Origin: Pseudofrankia asymbiotica
GTDB lineage: Bacteria; Actinomycetota; Actinomycetes; Frankiales; Frankiaceae
Assembly (NCBI RefSeq): GCF_001983105.1
Contig: NZ_MOMC01000013.1
Location: 24,441 to 35,335 of the forward strand
Direction: 5' to 3'
Length of the DNA stretch: 10,895 nucleotides
The notes under the pieces are model-generated. The model made no database searches, was not told where the DNA came from, and was given only the letters and a program-made list of their open reading frames with translations. Made by a program: the position numbers and the translations under genes. Every line of letters begins with the position of its first letter. The first letter of the stretch is position 1. Shown in pieces: positions 6,058-10,895 of this stretch.

Positions 6058-8634
6058 TCACCCGGTCTCCAGCGCGAGGGCGAACGGGAGGACGGCGGTG
6101 GCGCCGGCCTCCCGGAGCAGGCGGGCGGCCACCGTCATCGTCCAGCCGGTGACGATGAGGTCGTCGACCAGGAGGACCGGGCCGCCAGCCCGGCCGAGGC
6201 CGGCGGCGACGGCTGGCGGGACCGCGAAGACGTCCACCAGGCCCGCGAGGCGGTGCGCGCTGTTGTGGACGGTGCCGGCGGGCGGCGAGTCGGCGACCCG
6301 GTCGAGGACTCCGAGCAGCGGCAACCGGCCGATCGCGGCGATCCGGTCGGCGAGGCTCGCGGCGAGCTTGGGCCGGGACCGTGACGGCATCGCCACCACG
6401 GCGGCGGGGCGGCGTGACCAGTCCCAGGCCTTGAGCGTGGCGACGACCGCGTCGACCAGGTCATCGGGCACCGGCCCGTCCGGGCTGCCCGGGGTGAACA
6501 TCGGGCGCAGCCGGTTGCCCCAGCCGATGTCGTTGAGCCGGGCCAGCGCCCGGCCCGGCTCCGCGGCGACGCCGGCCTGGATCCGCCCCGACAGGCTCAC
6601 TCCGAGCGTCTTCATCCCGGTCGGCCACATCTTGCGTGGCTCGACGACGACGCCAGGGCGACGCAGCTCGGCGCGCGCCAGCTCCCGCGCCGCCTGGGAC
6701 ACCGCGGTGTCCCAGGACTGACCGGTGCACCGGTCGCAGCGCCCGCAGGCCGTGGCGTACGGGTCGTCGAGCTGGCGGCGCAGGAACTCCATCCGGCAGG
6801 CGGTGGTGGCGATGTAGTCGAGCATCGCCCGCTGTTCGGCGGCCCTGGCGGCGGCGAGCCGCGCGTAGCGCTCGGCGTCGTAGTGCCACGGGCGCCCGGT
6901 CGCCTCCCAGCCGCCCTTCACCCGGCGGACCGCGCCGTCGACGTCGAGGACCTTCAGCATCGACTCGAGCCGGCCCGACCCGATGTTCACCGCGGCCAGG
7001 AGTGCCTGCGTGGACATCGTCCTTCCCGCCCGGCCGAGCGTGGCGAGCACGTCGCGCACGACCGGCTCCGGCGGGAAGGAGGTGTCGGCGAAGTACTTCC
7101 AGATGTCACGGTCCTCGGCGGCCGGCAGGAGCACGACCTCCGCCTTCTCGACGGCACGCCCGGCCCGGCCGATCTGCTGGTAGTAGCTGATCGGCGAGCT
7201 CGGCGCGCCGACGTGGACGACGAAGCCCAGATCGGGCTTGTCGAAGCCCATCCCGAGCGCCGAGGTCGCCACCAGCGCCTTCACCCGGTTGGCGAGGAGG
7301 TCCTCCTCCGCCGCGATGCGCTCGGCCGCCTCGGTGCCACCGTGATAGACGGCGACGGCGAAGCCGCGGGCGCGGAGGAAGACGGTCAGCTCCTCGGCGG
7401 CCGGCTTCGTGAGCGTGTAGACGATCCCTGAACCGGGCAGCTGGTCGAGATGCTCGGCGAGCCAGCCGAACCGGGCCTCGGCGGACGGCAGCTCGACGAC
7501 GGCCAGCCGCAGGCTCTCCCGGTCCAGCGAGCCGCGCAGCACCAGCGTCTCGCTCTCCCCCGCCCGGCCGCCCCCGCCGCCGGCGACACCGCCGCCGGCT
7601 CGGCCCGGCCCGGCGGCGGCGCCCTCCGGCCCGGCGGCGACGCCGAGCTGCTCGGCGATGTCGTCGACGACCCTGCTGTTCGCCGTCGCGGTCGTCGCGA
7701 GGACCGGCACGCTGGCGCCGAGGCCCGCGATGAGCGTGCGCAGCCGGCGGTAGTCGGGGCGGAAGTCGTGACCCCAGTCGGAGATGCAGTGCGCCTCGTC
7801 GATCACCAGCAGGCCGGTGGTGGCGGCGAGCTCTGGCAGGTAGTCGTTCCGGAACGACGGGTTGTTAAGCCGTTCGGGCCCGACCAGCAGGACGTCCAGC
7901 TCGCCGGCGCGCAGCGCCGTGTACACCTCGTCCCACTCGGTCACGTTGCCGGAGTGGATCTCGCCGGCCCGGATACCCAGCCGCGCCGCGGCCTGGGCCT
8001 GGTTGCGGATCAGCGCGAGCAGCGGCGAGACGATGACGGTCGGACCGACCCGGTCGGAGGAGGCGCGGACCTGTTCCGCCGCCAGGCCGTCCGGTGCCTG
8101 GGGAACGGAGCTCTCGTCATAGTCGGCCGGCCCGGCATCGTCGTATCCACTGTCATACGCGGCGTCGTAGTCACCGCCCTCGTAGTAGTCGTCCGGGTCC
8201 GCCGGCTCGTCCGGCCAGGGCGCGTCGAGCACGCCGGGCGGCGCGGTCCCCCGGGGGGTGAGGGCGCCCCGTTCCCGCAGCAGCGCGGTCGCGAGGAAGT
8301 ACACGGCGGACTTTCCCCATCCGGTGCGCTGCACCAGCAGCACCCGCTGGCGCCCGTTCACCAGCGCGTCGATCGCCTGCCACTGGTCCTCGCGCAGCCG
8401 GGCGTGCGGGCCGGCGAGCTGCCGCAGCAGCTCCTCGGCCCGCTCCCGCCCATCCGGGGCGTGGACCTCCCCGGCCGGGCCGGAGCCGGCCGGCGGCGTA
8501 CCCACGGCCGCGTCCCCCGTACCCACGGCCGCGTCCCCCGTACCCGCGGCCCCGTCCCCCGTGGCCGCGCCAGCGTCCGTGCCCACCGGTGTGCCCGGCT
8601 CCGTGCCCGCCGCGGTGTCCGCGTGTGCTGGCAT
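6058..8634 (-). CDS. RecQ-family ATP-dependent DNA helicase fused to a phosphoribosyltransferase-like domain
   Basis: This is a 3'-5' superfamily 2 DNA helicase, expected to unwind DNA in recombination and repair. I start at ATG 8634 (858 residues) because GAGGTG lies six bases before it; the frame is open to 8826. Walker A TGWGKS (Lys 108), DEAH (279-282), the RecQ aromatic loop CISDWGHDFRP, ATTATA (313-318), TSALGMGFDKPD (457-468) and QQIGRAGR (486-493). The RecQ zinc site is complete: Cys 613, 630, 633, 636 (C-x16-C-x2-C-x2-C). There is no HRDC domain; the C-terminal 130 residues instead end in a type I phosphoribosyltransferase-like fold with the PRPP-loop signature VLLVDDLIVTGWT (820-832). 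Odd inserts are a Tyr/Asp-rich loop (142-176) and a Gly-rich loop (333-361). The N-terminal 60 residues are low complexity. Helicase identity is very sure; an active PRTase is not. Confidence 0.95.
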   Translation of the reverse strand: MPAHADTAAGTEPGTPVGTDAGAATGDGAAGTGDAAVGTGDAAVGTPPAGSGPAGEVHAPDGRERAEELLRQLAGPHARLREDQWQAIDALVNGRQRVLLVQRTGWGKSAVYFLATALLRERGALTPRGTAPPGVLDAPWPDEPADPDDYYEGGDYDAAYDSGYDDAGPADYDESSVPQAPDGLAAEQVRASSDRVGPTVIVSPLLALIRNQAQAAARLGIRAGEIHSGNVTEWDEVYTALRAGELDVLLVGPERLNNPSFRNDYLPELAATTGLLVIDEAHCISDWGHDFRPDYRRLRTLIAGLGASVPVLATTATANSRVVDDIAEQLGVAAGPEGAAAGPGRAGGGVAGGGGGRAGESETLVLRGSLDRESLRLAVVELPSAEARFGWLAEHLDQLPGSGIVYTLTKPAAEELTVFLRARGFAVAVYHGGTEAAERIAAEEDLLANRVKALVATSALGMGFDKPDLGFVVHVGAPSSPISYYQQIGRAGRAVEKAEVVLLPAAEDRDIWKYFADTSFPPEPVVRDVLATLGRAGRTMSTQALLAAVNIGSGRLESMLKVLDVDGAVRRVKGGWEATGRPWHYDAERYARLAAARAAEQRAMLDYIATTACRMEFLRRQLDDPYATACGRCDRCTGQSWDTAVSQAARELARAELRRPGVVVEPRKMWPTGMKTLGVSLSGRIQAGVAAEPGRALARLNDIGWGNRLRPMFTPGSPDGPVPDDLVDAVVATLKAWDWSRRPAAVVAMPSRSRPKLAASLADRIAAIGRLPLLGVLDRVADSPPAGTVHNSAHRLAGLVDVFAVPPAVAAGLGRAGGPVLLVDDLIVTGWTMTVAARLLREAGATAVLPFALALETG
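8500..8562 (-). repeat. 21-bp tandem repeat coding for TGDAAVG in the helicase N-terminus
   Basis: Three tandem 21-bp copies lie at 8500-8520, 8521-8541 and 8542-8562. The first two are identical and the third differs at two positions. They encode the heptapeptide TGDAAVG twice and TGDGAAG once in a disordered N-terminal tail. Exact identity of two copies points to recent slippage. Confidence 0.85.
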
Positions 8635-8749
8635 CGTCATCACCTCGCCCGTCCCGGCCCTGTCTATCGCATGCGTGCGACAGCTCACCGCCACCCGCCC
8701 GCGGGCCCCCGGGCATGAGGGTTGACAGAGCGGCGTGGCGAACGACCGG
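8635..8749. promoter_or_regulatory. Gap before the helicase gene
   Basis: These 115 bases separate the small membrane protein stop from the helicase start on the minus strand. They contain a 10-bp palindrome GCCCGCGGGC (8697-8706) and the helicase SD just before 8634. A GATAGACAG stretch (minus strand, near 8665) is the only -10-like candidate and has no clear -35 partner. Whether the helicase is read from its own promoter or from upstream cannot be decided. Confidence 0.3.
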
Positions 8750-9025
8750 TCAGCGGGACGAGTCGACCAGATCGCTGCCGGAGGCGGCCGCGCCGGCCGC
8801 GGCTCGGGTGCCGCCACGCAGGCCACGGATACCGAGCCAGCCGACCGCGGTACCGAGAGCGAGGGACACGACCGTCAGGACGAGGTGGACCAGGAAGAAG
8901 CCGGTGGGGCCGTCATGCCAGGAACGGTCGTCCTTCCAGATGTTGCGCAGGAAGGTCGGCCAGATCACCCACGACCACACACCCACCGCGACCAGGAACC
9001 AGGACGCACGCTTCGACAGAGTCAC
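8750..9025 (-). CDS. Small two-TM membrane protein, SCO4848 family
   Basis: The 91-residue product has two hydrophobic helices (about 8-26 and 42-67) joined by a short charged loop (NIWKDDRSWHDGPTG). The N-terminus SKRASWFLVAVGVWSWVIW and the FLVHLVLTVVSLALGTAVG segment match what I remember of the actinobacterial SCO4848 family. The molecular function of the family is not known. GTG 9025 is preceded by GAAGG at seven bases. It begins 23 bases after the stop of the D-Ala-D-Ala carboxypeptidase, and in Streptomyces the family member likewise sits next to a carboxypeptidase gene (SCO4847). This suggests co-transcription and a cell-envelope role linked to peptidoglycan maturation. The Ser/Ala/Gly-rich C-terminal tail after residue 70 looks disordered. 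Confidence 0.85.
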   Translation of the reverse strand: MTLSKRASWFLVAVGVWSWVIWPTFLRNIWKDDRSWHDGPTGFFLVHLVLTVVSLALGTAVGWLGIRGLRGGTRAAAGAAASGSDLVDSSR

Positions 9026-9048
9026 GCCTCCACCTTCGCAGCCGCCGC

Positions 9049-10650
9049 TCAGGGATGGGCGCCCGGTTCCCGGCGCCGGCGGCGGGCAGGTCCGTCGTTC
9101 GTCTCGGCGGGCGGGCGCGGGCGCGGCATCGACTGCCCGGGCGCCGGGCGGTGCCGATCCCGCTGGGCGTGGCCGTGCCGGGCGCGCCCGTGCTGGGCCT
9201 GCCCGTGCTGGGCCTGCCGGTGGCGGGCCGCGTTCGGGTGGGCCAGGTGGCGGGGCCGGCGGGCGCGTGGGGTGTTAGGGCAGGCCCTGGCCCGGCGGCG
9301 GTGGGTGCGGACCGTGAGCACGCTGGCGAGGATGGTCAGGCCAAGCGCCATCCAGGTGGCCCAGCCGATCCCCCTGCCGGTCCCGTGCTCGCTGGCGGGG
9401 CGACGACCGGCGGCCGGCGATCCACCGTCCACGTCCTCGTGCCCGCGACCTCCGAGCGCGCCGGCCGCCCGGGCACGGTCGGCGCTCGGGCGGGCGACCG
9501 TGGCGCGGGGCGGCAGCGCGCCGACAGGACGGACCAGCCCGTCGTTCGCGAAGCCCCAGTCGAGCAGGGCACGGGCGTCGATGCCGTAGTTCGGCGCGGT
9601 CCGCAGCAGAGCCACGACCAGGGTCCGGTCGCCTCGGCGGACGGCGCCGACGTAGGTCGCGTCGGCGGCGACCGTGTAGCCGTTCTTCACACCGAGGGTG
9701 CCCTCATAGCTGCCGAGCAGCAGATTGTGGTTCTGGATCTCGAAGCGGCCGCCGTCGCGCGTGGGCAGCGAGGCCCGCGGGATGGTGAGGTACCGGCTCA
9801 CGGCGGGCTCCGCGATCGCGGCCCGCCCCAGGACGGCGAGGTCGCGCACCGAGGTGAGCTGCCCCGGCGCGTCGAGGCCGGTCGGGTCGACGGCGACGGT
9901 GTCGGTCGCGCCGAGCGCGGCGGCCAGCGCGTTCATCCTGGCCAGCACCACATTCCGCCCGCCGGCGGCCTCGACCAGGGCGAGCGTGGCGTCGTTGCCG
10001 CTGGCGATCATCATCGCCGTGGCCAGGTCGCGGGCCGAGTAGCTCTGGCCGGGGACGAGCCCTACCTTGGTGCCGTCGACCTCGGCGGCGCTCTTGCTCA
10101 CCGTGACCATCAGATCGGGCGAGAGGGCCGGAAGCACGACGAGCGCGGTAAGGATCTTCATGGTGCTGGCGGGCAGGTCGCGGACGCGCGCACCCCTGGC
10201 GGCCAGGATCTCTCCGGTGCCGGCGTCGGCGACGAGCCAGCTCGCGGCGGTGAGGGCCGCCGGCAGCGGGCTGGCGGCCTGGGGCGGCCGGCTGGTCTCC
10301 ATCGGTGTCGCTGGGGCCGGGGCTGGGGCCGCTGTCAGGGCCGCCACGGCGGCGAGTGGGGCCGCTACGACCGCGCGCGGCCCAGGACCCCTAGGCCTTG
10401 GGCCCGTGCTCGCCGCGGCGGGCCCGCCGCCGAGCAGGTCCAGGCCGAGCGCCGCCAGGAGCACGACGGCGGCCGTGACCGCCGCGGCCGTCACGACCGC
10501 CGTTCTGGTGGCCACCTTGCCGGCTGCCGCCCCGGTGAGAGCCGGCGACGTCGACGACGCGCGCCATGCGGCCGCCGAGGCCGCGCGGTAAGCCGACCTG
10601 GCCAGCCAGAGCGACGCCGCCCTGGGAGCGACGGCGAGACGCGCGCTCAC
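9049..10650 (-). CDS. D-alanyl-D-alanine carboxypeptidase (class A low-molecular-weight PBP), membrane-anchored
   Basis: This is a serine peptidase of the S11 family that removes the terminal D-Ala from peptidoglycan stem peptides outside the membrane. Length is 533 residues from GTG 10650. Active-site motifs: S-T-M-K (Ser 162, Lys 165), S-G-N (217-219) and K-N-G (322-324), where most family members have K-T-G. A cytoplasmic N-terminal part precedes a signal-anchor helix (about 49-70), then a Pro/Ala linker, the catalytic domain (about 130-375), and a second TM helix (about 429-447). A basic, His-rich cytoplasmic tail (448-533) contains pentapeptide repeats. No SD is visible before GTG 10650, so the mRNA may be leaderless or the start may differ. 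It is first in the minus-strand block; the SCO4848-like gene follows at 23 bases. Function is sure at the family level; start is less sure. Confidence 0.94.
   Translation of the reverse strand: MSARLAVAPRAASLWLARSAYRAASAAAWRASSTSPALTGAAAGKVATRTAVVTAAAVTAAVVLLAALGLDLLGGGPAAASTGPRPRGPGPRAVVAAPLAAVAALTAAPAPAPATPMETSRPPQAASPLPAALTAASWLVADAGTGEILAARGARVRDLPASTMKILTALVVLPALSPDLMVTVSKSAAEVDGTKVGLVPGQSYSARDLATAMMIASGNDATLALVEAAGGRNVVLARMNALAAALGATDTVAVDPTGLDAPGQLTSVRDLAVLGRAAIAEPAVSRYLTIPRASLPTRDGGRFEIQNHNLLLGSYEGTLGVKNGYTVAADATYVGAVRRGDRTLVVALLRTAPNYGIDARALLDWGFANDGLVRPVGALPPRATVARPSADRARAAGALGGRGHEDVDGGSPAAGRRPASEHGTGRGIGWATWMALGLTILASVLTVRTHRRRARACPNTPRARRPRHLAHPNAARHRQAQHGQAQHGRARHGHAQRDRHRPAPGQSMPRPRPPAETNDGPARRRRREPGAHP
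9157..9216 (-). repeat. 15-bp repeats coding for QAQHG-type pentapeptides in the carboxypeptidase tail
   Basis: Four consecutive 15-bp units encode QAQHG, QAQHG, RARHG and HAQRD in the basic C-terminal tail. The first two units are identical. The tail should lie in the cytoplasm, after the second TM helix. Such a His/Arg-rich repeat is not part of the peptidase fold. Confidence 0.8.
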
Positions 10651-10685
10651 CGAAGGTGATGGGAAGCACTGGCGACATTCACACT

Positions 10686-10708
10686 GTTACGTTACGTGAT
10701 GTGATCAC
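10686..10708 (-). promoter_or_regulatory. Row of four GTKAY pentamers and a GTGATCAC palindrome upstream of the carboxypeptidase
   Basis: GTTAC (10686), GTTAC (10691), GTGAT (10696) and GTGAT (10701) follow one another with no spacer, so equivalent bases recur each half helical turn. The last overlaps the palindrome GTGATCAC (10701-10708). On the minus strand TAACGT (10689-10694) could be a -10 element about 40 bases before GTG 10650; the -35 is poor. Direct repeats of this type suit OmpR-type response regulators, but no regulator can be named from this sequence. Confidence 0.4.
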
Positions 10709-10895
10709 CACAACGAGACAGGGCGGACGGTGTCGTCCCGAACGCGATCGACCTCACGTCACCCAGTGTGGCCAGATTTACCGAACGGCTCGCCACCGGA
10801 TCCACAACCGGTCGAGCGCGACACCCTCATGGCGGCGGTGAGCGTCTGGCCACGGGGCGCCGCCCGGTGCCGCTCGCCGCCCGCGCGGCGGCCAC
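10709..10895. other. Right edge, no supported gene
   Basis: No reading frame here has a recognisable product. A plus-strand ATG at 10829 opens a frame to the window edge (22 codons) and three minus-strand frames are open from the edge for 22-45 codons. Either could be the end or start of a neighbouring gene; nothing decides between them. Confidence 0.4.

Noticed and set aside
8722..8727. TTGACA on the plus strand as a promoter
   Set aside because: No plus-strand gene follows; the DNA downstream codes for minus-strand genes.
8635..8826. Upstream extension of the helicase to 8826
   Set aside because: It would overlap the small membrane protein gene, and an SD sits just before ATG 8634.
8722..10659. 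645-codon plus-strand open frame
   Set aside because: It is antisense to the D-Ala-D-Ala carboxypeptidase and SCO4848-like genes, has no domain, and reads as Arg/Gly/Ala-rich shadow sequence.
10829..10895. Plus-strand gene start at ATG 10829
   Set aside because: Only 22 codons are visible, there is no clear SD, and the product (MAAVSVWPRGAARC) is not recognisable.

Overview
The window comes from a very G+C-rich actinobacterium. Third codon positions are almost all G or C, GTG starts are common, and the protein families are actinobacterial: PASTA-less membrane Ser/Thr kinases, a RecQ-family helicase with a phosphoribosyltransferase-like tail, and a D-Ala-D-Ala carboxypeptidase next to a small SCO4848-type membrane protein. 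Frankia or a relative would fit, but the sequence alone does not prove it. Most of the window reads as chromosomal housekeeping. I see no transposase, integrase, CRISPR array, tRNA or rRNA.

Left part (1-4266), plus strand: two tandem, paralogous, membrane-anchored Hanks-type Ser/Thr kinases. The first is cut by the window edge and carries a folded extracytoplasmic domain. The second is complete and carries a disordered Thr/Ser/Pro stalk. Each is followed within 40 bases by a hairpin with perfect 11-bp arms. The second kinase is preceded by a tiny candidate leader ORF and by two overlapping, mutually exclusive inverted repeats. A small minus-strand gene with a Cys/His zinc-finger-like pattern converges on the kinases.

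Middle (4633-5486): about 850 bases without a convincing gene. The stretch holds several perfect inverted repeats, including one with 11-bp arms and one with 8-bp arms. It separates a four-gene minus-strand block from the small zinc-finger-like gene.

Right part (5487-10650), minus strand, in transcription order: a membrane-anchored D-Ala-D-Ala carboxypeptidase (peptidoglycan maturation), a two-TM SCO4848-family protein 23 bases downstream, a RecQ-like helicase fused to a phosphoribosyltransferase-like domain, and a GNAT acetyltransferase 43 bases further on. The carboxypeptidase/SCO4848 pair is a conserved actinobacterial neighbourhood. The helicase and acetyltransferase look co-transcribed. 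The right edge (10651-10895) holds the carboxypeptidase upstream region, with a row of four GTKAY pentamers, and no gene I can support.

The features most worth a second look are the nested regulatory repeats in front of kinase 2, the 19-bp tandem duplication across the acetyltransferase start, the helicase-phosphoribosyltransferase fusion with its odd insertions, and the hairpin-rich intergenic stretch.
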